A stretch of DNA of 64,000 bases from Rhodospirillales bacterium (GCA_016710335.1 JADJXQ010000001.1:434001-498000); one strand, 5' to 3'; positions 16,059 to 25,706 are shown, numbered from the stretch's first letter. Notes: generated from the sequence alone by a model not told the origin. Translations and numbers: made by a program.

Positions 16059-17987
16059 TCAGCCGTTCACACTGACTACAGTTGCCACCGACAGCAAAGT
16101 GAACGGTAAGGGTATATCCTGCTCAATGCGCCAGATCGGTACATCGGCTCCATGTCGCCAGCCAAAGGCTCGCACTGTTTTCTCACCACTGAACCCCGTG
16201 GGAGAAAAATCTTCGGCACTACCCGTGAAGCGTTTGAACGGTACACTCATTAAACCGCGGCCGGTGTCAAGTTGAAGCGCGTACGTGTTGTCAAAACGAA
16301 ACGTGATCGTTATCGGGCGCATGTTGGCACCCTGTGCGCTTCCGCCGCTAGACGATCTTGGTGGCAGCGGTTCGATGAAATGTGAGAACCCGAGTCCAGC
16401 GACAACTGTCGACGCTGGCTCATCTAAAACAATCATTCCGCCTTCGACGCGAGTATCAGGGCGGACTGCGCCATCCGCAACGACTTTTACGGTGCGTCCT
16501 TCGAGATGATCCAGACCGGACCATTCCAACTTGGGCGTTTCGACCTCGCCAACCATCGCTGCATCGACATGTATTGCGGAATCGAGAACTTCGATGTTGT
16601 ACGATCCCTGCCGCTCCACTAAGAGATAGACGTCGTCACCTGACACGCTGACGGATCTGAAGAATCCATCCGTCTCTTGCGGAGTCCACGCTGTGATCTG
16701 CTCAGTCCGATAGATCGTCAGGGTTCCTAATGTTCCATCTGCCATGACCACATGGAGCAGCCGTTTCCGGGAATCGTAGTCCATATCCGCCGGCGTTTTG
16801 ATTAGGTGCTGCGACAAAAGCGCCAGGTCCGCGGATTGGTAAGCCTGCTCAACATCCGTGAAGAGAAACTCACGGATCTGGTTGCTGCTGCGAGGAACGA
16901 ATATTGTCGCTCCATCAACGTCTTGAGGCGGAATACTTTTGCCGCTTGGGGAGCCGATCCGCGTCTGTCGATGGAGCTGAATGTTGGTGGGGGTCAGGGG
17001 ATCGCCGGTAACCATCCATTCAGCGCCAGAGGTGAACACCTGCAAGTGCCGACCGGAGAACACGGCACGGATCGCGTTAACTTGGTCCGACAGAATCCCG
17101 AAATTGATGGACTCATCGTCGAGCCCTTCGCCAAGATCGAAATTGAACAGGTCAGATGATTTGGAGAGCCAAAGCCGATTTGGAAGGCTTCGCGAGCCAC
17201 CGATCACCAAACGGTCCTGATGGAACGTGACAGAAGCGGGATAACCGCGGACCGCAGAAAACGCTTGCTCACTCCAGTCCTTGGACGCGGATACGTTCTG
17301 CAACGTCTCCTTGACATTGACTAATGCCCTGTCCCACCACCCGTCGTTCTGGGATCCACCCGCGGTTTCGACAGCAATGACTTCAACTTCTTTGTTCCGG
17401 ATGCGAAACCTGCAGCCCGTGTGATCCGGATGAAAAACAAAGCTGGATGCGGTGACGGACACGTTGCCGGACGTGCCGCCAGGCTGTAAGGTGACATCCT
17501 CGTGAAAGAACTTATGGTGCGGCTGCTCGCGCCGGCCCGTATCCTGTACAACAAACTGCCAGTCTGAAACCTTCCAGTCACCTTCGCCCAATCTGGTAAT
17601 CTTCTTTGGGGGGCAATTCGGGTGGACGACTAATAAGGTATCGGCGCTTTGCGTCCAGTTCATCTGAGCGACTTGTTCAAGTATCCAAGGAGTTGGAAGC
17701 TCAGTGATCTTGCGGCCCTGCGCGTAGACATCGACGCGGTTTTGAGCAAACAACAATAGATACGCCTGCTCCGTGCTGAACTCGAAGGCGACAAGTCTGC
17801 CAAGCCCTGAGGCAGCAGAGACGTGCCGAAGCCCTGATCGGCGGCTGAGGCCGCCTGTCGGATGAACGAACACGTTGCGAAGATGCGCCGCGCCATTCGC
17901 GTAGGCGTTAAGGTCTGAACGGCCGTAAAGTCGCGGCGAAACCTCGCCGCTCGCAAAACTGTTTTTTTCAATGCGGATGAGGGCCAT
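16059..17987 (-). CDS. Phage tail nozzle protein (tail tubular protein B, T7 gp12-like)
   Basis: A 642-residue protein starting MALIRIEKNSFASGEVSPRLYGR, which is the N-terminal signature of podoviral nozzle proteins (SGEVSPxLxGRxDL.., then LRNVFVHPTGGLSRRSGL). The middle contains the beta-propeller-like repeats typical of the family (for example VTFHQDRLVIGGSRSLPNRLWLS split over strands). It closes the tail end and attaches fibres. The ATG at 17987 overlaps the stop of the preceding gene (TGATG), indicating translational coupling. Confidence 0.88.
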   Translation of the reverse strand: MALIRIEKNSFASGEVSPRLYGRSDLNAYANGAAHLRNVFVHPTGGLSRRSGLRHVSAASGLGRLVAFEFSTEQAYLLLFAQNRVDVYAQGRKITELPTPWILEQVAQMNWTQSADTLLVVHPNCPPKKITRLGEGDWKVSDWQFVVQDTGRREQPHHKFFHEDVTLQPGGTSGNVSVTASSFVFHPDHTGCRFRIRNKEVEVIAVETAGGSQNDGWWDRALVNVKETLQNVSASKDWSEQAFSAVRGYPASVTFHQDRLVIGGSRSLPNRLWLSKSSDLFNFDLGEGLDDESINFGILSDQVNAIRAVFSGRHLQVFTSGAEWMVTGDPLTPTNIQLHRQTRIGSPSGKSIPPQDVDGATIFVPRSSNQIREFLFTDVEQAYQSADLALLSQHLIKTPADMDYDSRKRLLHVVMADGTLGTLTIYRTEQITAWTPQETDGFFRSVSVSGDDVYLLVERQGSYNIEVLDSAIHVDAAMVGEVETPKLEWSGLDHLEGRTVKVVADGAVRPDTRVEGGMIVLDEPASTVVAGLGFSHFIEPLPPRSSSGGSAQGANMRPITITFRFDNTYALQLDTGRGLMSVPFKRFTGSAEDFSPTGFSGEKTVRAFGWRHGADVPIWRIEQDIPLPFTLLSVATVVSVNG

Positions 17988-18553
17988 CAAAATCGACTTT
18001 CGACCAAATTAAATTCTAAAAAGCCAGGCGGTGTATCTTCCTGCGCATCGCATAGCTTCGCCCTGCGCAACTCGTCCTCAGCGACTTTTTGCAGTCCTTG
18101 CCAGCGGGATGTGCTGTCCGTGAGTGGGATGCAGAACTCCGCCGCAAGGCGCGATATAAGCGCGAGATTAAAAAAAGGCGGGTACACGGACTCAGGCGCT
18201 CGGTAGATATATGTGATCGTGACGTCATCGAAATCGGTCAACACTTGTTTACCGTGGATTTTGTAAGTGAGACCTCGGCCTCGGCCGCCGCTTCCGGCCG
18301 ATAGCACACGAAGGCAATCCGGCGGCAACTGAAAGGCGTTTTGATAGTCCGCGATCGGTCGCTGCGACAACTTGGGAATGATCTTTTGGGTCGTGGCAAA
18401 ATTCCACGGATGAACCGAAAGAACGCTGTCCCTGACTATAGGGTAAATCGTGGCAGCTACCTGCGCCTCAACCGTGCCATCGTCGAAAGAAGTAATGCCG
18501 CCGGCGCCGATCTTAATAAGCGCAAGTGAGCACAGATCGATATGAGTTATCAT
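17987..18553 (-). CDS. Phage tail tubular protein A (T7 gp11-like head-tail adaptor)
   Basis: A 188-residue protein from ATG 18553, starting MITHIDLCSLALIKIGAGG and followed by ITSFDDGTVEAQVAATIYP. This is the recognised opening of gp11-like adaptor proteins that form the ring between portal and nozzle. VLSVHPWNFATTQK and LPPDCLRVLS are further family positions. An earlier in-frame ATG at 18622 is possible but the added residues look unrelated. It is coupled to the nozzle gene by overlap. Confidence 0.82.
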   Translation of the reverse strand: MITHIDLCSLALIKIGAGGITSFDDGTVEAQVAATIYPIVRDSVLSVHPWNFATTQKIIPKLSQRPIADYQNAFQLPPDCLRVLSAGSGGRGRGLTYKIHGKQVLTDFDDVTITYIYRAPESVYPPFFNLALISRLAAEFCIPLTDSTSRWQGLQKVAEDELRRAKLCDAQEDTPPGFLEFNLVESRF

Positions 18554-18645
18554 AACATCACCAAAATCTGGGTCGGGGATGAGGAGCGCCGCCAGTAGGG
18601 GGCAGGCAGTGGGAGTATTCATTCGGCAACCACGGCGAGTTCGAC

Positions 18646-18677
18646 GCTGACGGATGTGGTTTAGATCATCCGTCAGC
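18646..18677 (-). terminator. Hairpin between capsid and tail genes
   Basis: An 11-bp perfect inverted repeat (GCTGACGGATG / CATCCGTCAGC) with a 10-base loop lies between the structural genes at 18751 and 18553. No T-run follows, so it may be a weak terminator, a processing site or a stabilising 3' structure limiting read-through from the capsid gene. Confidence 0.4.
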
Positions 18678-18750
18678 CCGTTCGAACTTCTCGTCGGCCC
18701 GAAGAGTACGCCCGGACGCTCAGGCTCTGGTTGAGAAGTGAATTCCGGGG

Positions 18751-19020
18751 TTAGTCGCTGTCGATCGATCCGAATGACGTAAGATCTGCAACATCGACAA
18801 CTCCGGCGTTGTTGCTCTTGACGAGGAAAACCCCCGCCGCAGGTGATCCATCCGTATCGACGTTGGCGAGAATCATGTCGCCGACGCGGACCATATCGGC
18901 AGCGGCGTTGAAGTAGCCGCTAGCATCGACAATCGTAGCAGGATCAGTTGTCGTAAAATGCCAAAGCGTAAAACCGTTGGCATAGGCGAGCACGCTCAAG
19001 TATTTTGGGTCATAAGACAT
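18751..19020 (-). CDS. Small phage structural-type protein next to the capsid gene
   Basis: An 89-residue protein from ATG 19020 (GAGGAT upstream), reading MSYDPKYLSVLAYANGFTLW and later VFLVKSNNAGVVDVADLTSFG. It starts 12 bases after the capsid gene and is predicted beta-rich. Head decoration or a capsid-stabilising protein would fit its size and position, but I do not recognise a characterised family. Confidence 0.55.
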   Translation of the reverse strand: MSYDPKYLSVLAYANGFTLWHFTTTDPATIVDASGYFNAAADMVRVGDMILANVDTDGSPAAGVFLVKSNNAGVVDVADLTSFGSIDSD

Positions 19021-19031
19021 GAGAGCAATCC

Positions 19032-19850
19032 TCAATTTTCAACGCAGCGGAGAGTGATAACGCCTTTCTTGTCAATCAGGCACGAGCCCTGGCTCATCAT
19101 GTTGTTGATGAAATGAGCCGCTCTATCGCCATGCCATGTGATGTCCGTTTTGACTTCAGATCCAATCGCGTGCCCGATGGCGGTTTTGTGGTACCAATAG
19201 CAGTCTCTCACATTGCCATTCTTTGGAAGACCCGAATGCGGAATCCACAACGTCCCCAACCATCGCTTTGCTTGCGTGCCCTTCCACGGGAGTTCTTCGG
19301 AGCCGATGTAGTCGGCATTGGCAAATTCTTCGATGGCGAGCAATTGGCTCCACTGCTTCCACCCGACCACCGCAAAGCGCTGGCCGTCGTCCGGGATGTT
19401 CGTCTCCCCGAGCAGTTCGAAGGCGTTGAGCACCTTGTCGCGCGTGATCCCGTCGGTCTCGCCACCGGCGAAAACATCACCCTTCGCGAGCTGATTAATG
19501 ATCAGCTCGTCGGTCTTGCGCCCTAGAGCATAAGCGCCGGCTTTCGCCACAACCTGCTGTTCATCAATGTTCGTTTTCAATTCATCCAGCTTGTCGGCCC
19601 AATCGCCGGCGTAAAAGTCCTGCAACATGCATTCGACCGGTGAATGGTCGATGTTCATGACCGGCACCTTGCCGTGGCGGGACTTGGTGCTGGCTGTTCC
19701 TGCACCCACTTTCTGAAATGTGGTGCTTGCACCGATGACACTGTTTTTCGTGCGAACGGTGCTGCGAAGTTTCGAGCCCATCTGCTGATATTGCATATGG
19801 ACTTCGGCTTCAAAATTTTTAACGAACGACAGCTCGACCTGTGTCGACAT
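19032..19850 (-). CDS. Phage major capsid protein
   Basis: A 272-residue protein (ATG 19850; AGGAGA lies nine bases upstream, which favours it over the ATG at 19856). It begins MSTQVELSFVKNFEAEVHMQ, with RSTVRTKNSVIGASTTFQKV and WSQLLAIEEFANADYIG further on. These phrases fit the compact major capsid proteins of podoviruses. Placement between the scaffold and the tail adaptor supports the call. The small size implies a small shell. The frame is intact. Confidence 0.8.
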   Translation of the reverse strand: MSTQVELSFVKNFEAEVHMQYQQMGSKLRSTVRTKNSVIGASTTFQKVGAGTASTKSRHGKVPVMNIDHSPVECMLQDFYAGDWADKLDELKTNIDEQQVVAKAGAYALGRKTDELIINQLAKGDVFAGGETDGITRDKVLNAFELLGETNIPDDGQRFAVVGWKQWSQLLAIEEFANADYIGSEELPWKGTQAKRWLGTLWIPHSGLPKNGNVRDCYWYHKTAIGHAIGSEVKTDITWHGDRAAHFINNMMSQGSCLIDKKGVITLRCVEN

Positions 19851-20012
19851 GTCCATTTCTCCTATCTTACTATTAAGGCTCCTGCGGCGCTGCGGTATTC
19901 GTTGAACTTTGCGTTTCTGTTACGCCGAGACTGGTGGCGAGACGACATTCGCGCACAAATAGTAGCGCCTTTGTGCTTCAGCCCGTCCTGTCGTCGCGAC
20001 GGAGGGCGGAAC

Positions 20013-20741
20013 CTATCCCCGTTGAGGGAACAACTTCCTGAATCCGTCACGCACTTCATTCACGAACGACGCGTCTTGATCCCGCCAGTAACGGGGGTCA
20101 CGCATCATTTGCTTAAGGTCATTCTCTGAACGATTATTGCCGCCGGTAGCTCCGTCGCGCACAAGCCCCGGTTCGTTGCTGGACATCATCTGGTGGAGTA
20201 CGACGACTCCATCGTAGGATGTCGACAATGCGTCAAATACTTCGGCGGGAAGATTAGCGCGCCCCCAAGCCGAGATCTGTTGAGACGCGTCCCGCCAACG
20301 CTCATCCCCGCCGAACCGCTGCTTGAGGCGATGGACCTGATGCTCAGCCTCGAACACAGAAGCGATCTCATGGACGAGCGGTGCAAGTCTTTCGTGGGCC
20401 AGGTCATAGACGAGTTGTGCCTGTTCTTGGCTGAAGCCCGCCTCGTGAAGACGTGTGTTAATGTCCATGTCGCTGGAAAACAGTTCGCTGCGAACCTCGA
20501 TTTTGTAATCCGCAGGACCCTGTGGCCTATCGTGACCAGCGCTCGAGACGACTCTTTGTTCCAGCGCCAGATAGGACTCGAGAATCGCATCGGTTCTGAT
20601 CTGATCGCGTTCTTCGTCCCAAAATTGCTCAGGTATATTCTGCGGGCGCCGGTTCTGCTCCAGGTTAACGGCCTGATCCTGTTTCTCCTCAGAACCCACG
20701 GTGCCAACGCCCATTGGTTGCTCAAAAGCGGTCTCGCTCAT
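20013..20741 (-). CDS. Phage capsid assembly (scaffolding) protein
   Basis: A 242-residue acidic, helical protein starting MSETAFEQPMGVGTVGSEEK, with GAGGAA before the ATG. The disordered, Gln/Glu-rich N-terminal part and helical C terminus (FVNEVRDGFRKLFPQRG) are typical of scaffolding proteins that template prohead assembly and leave before packaging. Position between the Bbp19-like gene and capsid gene matches podovirus order. Identification is from layout and composition rather than a strict motif. Confidence 0.65.
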   Translation of the reverse strand: MSETAFEQPMGVGTVGSEEKQDQAVNLEQNRRPQNIPEQFWDEERDQIRTDAILESYLALEQRVVSSAGHDRPQGPADYKIEVRSELFSSDMDINTRLHEAGFSQEQAQLVYDLAHERLAPLVHEIASVFEAEHQVHRLKQRFGGDERWRDASQQISAWGRANLPAEVFDALSTSYDGVVVLHQMMSSNEPGLVRDGATGGNNRSENDLKQMMRDPRYWRDQDASFVNEVRDGFRKLFPQRG

Positions 20742-20766
20742 GCGGCTTGTTCCTCGTTGAATGGCC

Positions 20767-21078
20767 TCAGCTGGGATCGGGCAGGACCCCGCTCCGGGAT
20801 TTGCGTCCACGTGCGACCAGGCTATCAATCATCTTGACGAGATGTCTCTGTCCCTCGGCATGTCGCAGCATTGAATCCGAAGCTGAGGGATCGATGACGC
20901 GCTCCAAAGTAATGCGGCGCAGGTGCTTCAATGCAATTGCCCCTTCATCAGTTTGGAAGCACCGCGCGAAGATCATCGGTATCTCGTCCGCATTTGCATA
21001 GTCGGAAGCCAAGCCAGGCTCTGGTGCGTCGATGTATGACCAGCCTGTATCGAGTTCGTTTGCTTTGCTCTGATCCAT
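20767..21078 (-). CDS. Bbp19-family phage protein
   Basis: A 103-residue protein. The segment FARCFQTDEGAIALKHLRRITLER followed by DSMLRHAEGQRHLVKMIDSL (read as two parts) matches the Bbp19 family first named in Bordetella phage BPP-1, always encoded beside portal and capsid genes. Function is unknown. Its ATG abuts the portal stop (TGAATG), so the two are coupled. Confidence 0.7.
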   Translation of the reverse strand: MDQSKANELDTGWSYIDAPEPGLASDYANADEIPMIFARCFQTDEGAIALKHLRRITLERVIDPSASDSMLRHAEGQRHLVKMIDSLVARGRKSRSGVLPDPS

Positions 21079-22677
21079 TCAGCTTTCCCCTGAGAGCGGG
21101 AGATCCAGTGCCTCCGCTTGAGGGTCAACAACCTCGTCTGGGCCCAGCACGCTCGCATCGATTTGCCGTGACGCTTCAGCAGCGCGCCCCGACATCAGGT
21201 CATTGTCGCGGATGAGTTCTCCAGGAACAGAGAATGCACGTCCCAGCCATTTCGCAGCCGCCACCTGGTCGACGATAGCGAAAGCCTCGGATCCCATTTC
21301 TCGTACCGCCGACAGCCAGAGCATGGTGTTATGAGCATCATGCTGAGCTTGATGGCGGGCATGAGGAGACGTGAAGTTGATCGTCGCGATGCGACCGTCG
21401 ACAGGGATGTCGGCGATCTCTCCTCTTCGAGTCAGGATAGCGATCGCTCTACGAAGCAACGGTACCAGGAACTCAGATTGCAGGCGGCCGTAGGTGGCGC
21501 CCAGAACGCGAGCCATTTCCGCAGACCGTTCCAGCACTTCGGTTGCCGTCATCCGTGGGCCATTGACGAAGCCGAGTTGATCGACGAGCAGAGCTTTGCG
21601 AATGCGAGAGCGAACTTGATCGAGCACGATCTCGGACACGTCGAATCGGCCCGGTGCCTCCAGCGGCTTCAACCCCGCTGATCCGACGGCTTTCGGAATA
21701 ATGGTGCCCGGCACAAGCTTGATCGTGGCTGGATTGAGAACGCCGTCGTCATCGGCCTGCCAGATGCCGGTCACCGCGATCGAGGCGTTCTTCAACACCA
21801 ACTCGACGGCCTTGTTGGCGGTTTTGATATCCGGTAAGGCCTTCATGACCGGGGATCGGCCGTAAATCTCGCCCGGCGCCTTCGACCACCGAAAGTTGAT
21901 GAAAGGCGACGCCCGGAAGTGGCCGTTTGCCAATATCCGCATGCCGCTCGCCGGGCATACGCTCGTTTCGGCAAATGCCAGGTATGAGTAGCCGCCGTCC
22001 TCCGGTGTCACCGCTTCCAAAACGCCGATCGAAGCGTTGGGATCGTTCAGCGCGAGCTTGCGAATATCGTCGATACATTGCGCATTGGGAAAGCGCGCGA
22101 GCACTTGGCTCAAGGACAGCTGCGTCTTTCGGAATGTCGCGTCGAGGCGGCCATCTTCCCCTTCTTCCAATGCGATCTGGGCCAGCGGTACCGCAGCAAG
22201 ACGAAACGCAGACGGATTTCCCGCCGCTGCTTCCTCGAACAGCAGCGACGCAGTTCCAGCCGTTACCAAGTCAAGAAAACATTGATGAATTTCGACGGCG
22301 AAATTTGATCTCTCGAAGTGAGAATGCAATAACCGCGTGGATCTCTCCAATTCGGCTGCAGTAATTTGCCCATGTGCGGCGTCGACGTCGGGACCGACAT
22401 CCAGTGCGAACCAGCGCGATGAAGGTGGCGTAACGTGTGCCAGCAAGGTAGCGGCCAACTGGTCGACGGCATCAGGAGCCGTTCCGTCAAATAGGCGGTC
22501 AATCTTCGTTGCCGCTGCACGATGGGGCGAGGCGGATCCACCAAACTGTGGTAGAGCAAACTCGTAGCATTCGTCCCAGAAACCGGTCCAGGCCGACCGC
22601 CGCTGTTGCGCTCTTGCGTAGCGGTCCAGTGTCGCTTTCTGTGTTGCAAGCTCGTTCATATTAGTTTCCAGTGTCAT
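21079..22677 (-). CDS. Phage portal protein (podovirus head-tail connector)
   Basis: About 532 residues. RYARAQQRRSAWTGFWDECY and FDGTAPDAVDQLAATLLAHV near the N terminus, and NFRWSKAPGEIYGRSPVMKA in the middle, are hallmarks of T7/BPP-1-type portal proteins. The dodecamer forms the DNA channel at one capsid vertex and docks the terminase. The start is ambiguous: ATG 22677 is used, ATG 22659 has an equally weak ribosome site, and a TTG at 22725 is possible. The frame is intact over its full length. Confidence 0.87.
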   Translation of the reverse strand: MTLETNMNELATQKATLDRYARAQQRRSAWTGFWDECYEFALPQFGGSASPHRAAATKIDRLFDGTAPDAVDQLAATLLAHVTPPSSRWFALDVGPDVDAAHGQITAAELERSTRLLHSHFERSNFAVEIHQCFLDLVTAGTASLLFEEAAAGNPSAFRLAAVPLAQIALEEGEDGRLDATFRKTQLSLSQVLARFPNAQCIDDIRKLALNDPNASIGVLEAVTPEDGGYSYLAFAETSVCPASGMRILANGHFRASPFINFRWSKAPGEIYGRSPVMKALPDIKTANKAVELVLKNASIAVTGIWQADDDGVLNPATIKLVPGTIIPKAVGSAGLKPLEAPGRFDVSEIVLDQVRSRIRKALLVDQLGFVNGPRMTATEVLERSAEMARVLGATYGRLQSEFLVPLLRRAIAILTRRGEIADIPVDGRIATINFTSPHARHQAQHDAHNTMLWLSAVREMGSEAFAIVDQVAAAKWLGRAFSVPGELIRDNDLMSGRAAEASRQIDASVLGPDEVVDPQAEALDLPLSGES

Positions 22678-22939
22678 GTCTCGCGGTGGTCCCGGCGCTT
22701 GTCTTGCAAGTAGCCTCTGCGACAACGGGGCGGCCGTGACGAGCGACCTCGCCTGCTCGGACGCGGGCCCAACCCGCTCGGGAACGATATTTGTTCAAGA
22801 CAGCGGGGTTCGTGTGAGAACAAGGAAATCGGTCTTGAAATGGACTTGCGAACGCCCCTTTGTGAGCAAATTCCATCGCACGAGTCACATCGGATGCTGA
22901 CCGGATTGTGTTGTGTCAGCTGCGTTTTGGCATATATTC

Positions 22940-23386
22940 CTACATTGGGCTTCTGTCAACCATCACGTCAGCCGGCCGCTGGAGGATGTGCCTGTACAAC
23001 TGCCAAGGCGTTGTGACCACTCGGGCATGAATGCCGAGAACTCGCTTTACCGCCTCCACGCAGGTATGAAAACCAACCGGCGCACAGCGCAGCGGTGCCT
23101 GGCGAATGGTCGTTTCGACAACGGTGAAACCCTTTTCCCGGTACGCCGCCGCGACATCGCATTGGCCGACTCCCGGTAGGACCGTTAGCTCGGTGTAGTG
23201 CAAGAGGGGGTCTATGATGACCCAAGCTTCGGCGGAGAGGACCGCGACAAAGCAGTGTCGGAAACCCCGCCGTAGAAAGCGAAGCCACCAGACCCCGCAG
23301 TTGTCTCCGAAGACCACGACCGCAGGCCTCGGAGTACCGGGGATGTCGCCACTTGCAACAGCGTTTTTAATATTTACGACGGTCAT
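22940..23386 (-). CDS. Hypothetical protein at the head of the phage structural cluster
   Basis: A 148-residue protein from ATG 23386 (MTVVNIKNAVASGDIPGTPR). The stretch VWWLRFLRRGFRHCFVAVLS followed by WVIIDPLLHYTELTVL recurs in proteins encoded upstream of podoviral portal genes; no function is known to me. Cysteine and histidine in FRHCF might be catalytic, which is speculation. It is the first gene of the minus-strand cluster, 190 bases from the divergent repressor gene; the intervening region should hold the phage promoters. Confidence 0.55.
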   Translation of the reverse strand: MTVVNIKNAVASGDIPGTPRPAVVVFGDNCGVWWLRFLRRGFRHCFVAVLSAEAWVIIDPLLHYTELTVLPGVGQCDVAAAYREKGFTVVETTIRQAPLRCAPVGFHTCVEAVKRVLGIHARVVTTPWQLYRHILQRPADVMVDRSPM

Positions 23387-23576
23387 TTGGCGCCACCGGG
23401 TCGGTTCACCATGCTCATCTTGATTTTCAAGGGCGTCTTCACTTCGCGTGGATGCCGCGGGTCGGTTGCGGCGCCTTGGAAGCCTGACCACGGCGCAACA
23501 GATAGGGGCCTGGCATCCTAGTATCAATGAAAATGTTCCTAGTGCGCTGGCCGGCCTAATGTAAGATAGTGTTCCC

Positions 23577-24209
23577 ATGTTGAGACATGGAGACATCTGG
23601 CGCGCGATTGACCGGTTGGCGGCCGAGCATGGCATGTCGCCTTCAGGCTTGGCGCGCCGTGCCGGGCTGGATCCGACGACCTTCAACAAGAGTAAGCGGA
23701 TCACCAGGGACGGCAAACAACGGTGGCCGAGCACAGAAAGTATTTCCAAGGTATTGGAGGCTACTGGCGCGTCGGTTAGTGAATTTCTGGTCCATGTCAC
23801 GGAGGGCAGCGCGAATCAGCCGCACATGAATGTTCCGGTCATCGGACTCGCTCAAGCCGGCATCCAGGGGTTTTTTGACGATGCCGGTTTCCCTGTAGGC
23901 GGGGCGTGGGATGAAATCCCATTTCCAGATATCGGAGATGCACATGCCTACGCTTTGGAGATAAGTGGCGAAAGCATGGAGCCGGTGTACCGGGAAGGGG
24001 ACATCATCATCGTTGCTCCTCAGGCTAGCATCCGCCGGGGAGATCGGGTGGTGCTGAAAACCCGCGAGGGCGAGGTTATGGCAAAACTGCTGCGCCGCCA
24101 AACTGCCCATAAGTACGAGCTTGAGTCGTTCAATCCGGAGCATGAAGCGCGTTTGGTCGATCGAGACGAGGTCGACTGGATCGCCCGCATCGTCTGGGCA
24201 AGCCAATGA
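23577..24209 (+). CDS. LexA/CI-type repressor with S24 self-cleavage domain
   Basis: A 210-residue regulator. An N-terminal helix-turn-helix (residues 8-40, MSPSGLARRAGLDPTTFNKS) is followed by an S24 peptidase domain. The cleavage site is probably the AG in LAQAGIQGFF, with serine in SGESMEPVYREGD and lysine in VVLKTREGEVMAKLL. Such proteins repress phage or SOS genes until RecA* triggers self-cleavage. Divergence from the phage cluster suggests it keeps that cluster silent. Similar S24 regulators also occur as host genes in alphaproteobacteria, so ownership is uncertain. Confidence 0.85.
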   Translation: MLRHGDIWRAIDRLAAEHGMSPSGLARRAGLDPTTFNKSKRITRDGKQRWPSTESISKVLEATGASVSEFLVHVTEGSANQPHMNVPVIGLAQAGIQGFFDDAGFPVGGAWDEIPFPDIGDAHAYALEISGESMEPVYREGDIIIVAPQASIRRGDRVVLKTREGEVMAKLLRRQTAHKYELESFNPEHEARLVDRDEVDWIARIVWASQ

Positions 24210-24281
24210 CAACAGGGAAGCGACCGAGCGGCCGACCGGAGGTTAATGCAGAAGTGCTTGGAAGAGCCTCAGCGGATGGCC

Positions 24282-25706
24282 TTACAACAGCGTGCCTTGG
24301 CTGCCACTCGGTTTGCCTTGAACTTGCGAAACTCTTAATCCGCTGCGACGGTTGGTCACGATGACGTTGCGCTCTCCGTCCTTGAACTTCAACATCAGCG
24401 GCATACTCTGCTGCAACTGCTGCGCGCTCGAAACGGTGTGAGCGTTGACGTCATAGACGAGGGCGAATCCGCGCTCGAGCGTCCGCATATACGACAAGCT
24501 CGAAAGCAGGGCATTAACATGCTGTAAGCGATCGCCATGTCTTTGCAGGAATGCGCTCATGGAGACAAGGAGGGCTCGCGCCGCTGAAGCCACGCGTTCC
24601 TGATTGTGTACGATGAGTTTGCGCGGATCTACGAGACGTCCGGCCTGTCCTTCTACAACCAGTCGTCGGCGGTGTACCCCCACCAACGCGCATTTGAAAA
24701 GGCGATCCGACCAGTCGTCAAGGCGTTGTTGTGTCTCCTGCACCAATTGCGCCGGCCGTGGAAGTCCGCGTCCGAAGCCTTCGACATTGACTTGGTGGTT
24801 GCCGATCAACCGACGAACCGCTCTGACTAACCTGGTCTCCAACGTCGTCAACTGCGTCGACAATTCCAATCGCACCGGCACGGCAAGTTCCGCAGCCGCG
24901 GTCGGTGTCGGTGCCCGCAAGTCTGCGGCGTAATCGAGAAGAGTGGTATCGGTCTCGTGTCCGACGGCGGAAATGAGCGGGATGTCACATGCAGCGGCTG
25001 CTCTTACGACGGCTTCTTCATTGAATGGCCAGAGATCTTCGACGCTACCGCCACCCCTCGCGACAATTACGACATCCGGGCGCGGGATCGCTCCGCCGCG
25101 CGAAAGTGTGTTTAACCCCGCAATTCCTGCGGCCACCTGTGCCGCAGCGCCATCGCCCTGCACCGCAGCGGGCCATACCAGAACACGACATGGAGAGCGC
25201 GCACCAAGGCGATGCAGAATATCCCGGAGCGCTGCGCCGGTGGGAGACGTGACGATGCCAACAACGTCGGGCAGAAACGGAACAAGCTGCTTACGCTCGG
25301 GAGCGAACAAGCCCTCGGCTGCCCATTTCCGCTTACGGTCTTCAAGCAGCTGAAGAAGTGCGCCCGCGCCCGCGAACTGCATGGAGTCCGCGATAATCTG
25401 GTACTCGGACCTGCCCCCGTAGGTGGTCAAGCGTCCATCAACGATTACTTCAAGCCCATCTTCCGGCTCGATCCGGAGCCGCATAGCGGCCTGACGCCAG
25501 CACACGCCCTTGAGGACGGCGCTCTCGTCCTTCAGCGAGAAATAAAGATGGCCGGACGCCATTTTGCGCAGACCGCTGACTTCCCCTTTTACGCGCACCC
25601 GCTCGAACGAGGTTTCGATCTGGCGCCTTATCGCAGACGAGATCTGCCCCACGGTAAAGACCGGCACGTTGTGCTCGTCGTTGGCGGTGCTAGGATGATC
25701 GACCAT
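24282..25706 (-). CDS. xseA: Exodeoxyribonuclease VII large subunit
   Basis: A 474-residue catalytic subunit of exonuclease VII, which degrades single-stranded DNA in repair. The N-terminal OB fold is visible in RVRVKGEVSGLRKMASGHLY and LKDESAVLKGVCWR. The catalytic domain has IVTSPTGAALRDILHRLGAR, VARGGGSVEDLWPFNEE and SAVGHETDTTLLDYAADLRA in the normal order. ATG 25706 gives the usual length; the frame runs further upstream through the antisense of purD, which is not coding. It is divergent from purD with a 60-base intergenic region. Confidence 0.93.
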   Translation of the reverse strand: MVDHPSTANDEHNVPVFTVGQISSAIRRQIETSFERVRVKGEVSGLRKMASGHLYFSLKDESAVLKGVCWRQAAMRLRIEPEDGLEVIVDGRLTTYGGRSEYQIIADSMQFAGAGALLQLLEDRKRKWAAEGLFAPERKQLVPFLPDVVGIVTSPTGAALRDILHRLGARSPCRVLVWPAAVQGDGAAAQVAAGIAGLNTLSRGGAIPRPDVVIVARGGGSVEDLWPFNEEAVVRAAAACDIPLISAVGHETDTTLLDYAADLRAPTPTAAAELAVPVRLELSTQLTTLETRLVRAVRRLIGNHQVNVEGFGRGLPRPAQLVQETQQRLDDWSDRLFKCALVGVHRRRLVVEGQAGRLVDPRKLIVHNQERVASAARALLVSMSAFLQRHGDRLQHVNALLSSLSYMRTLERGFALVYDVNAHTVSSAQQLQQSMPLMLKFKDGERNVIVTNRRSGLRVSQVQGKPSGSQGTLL

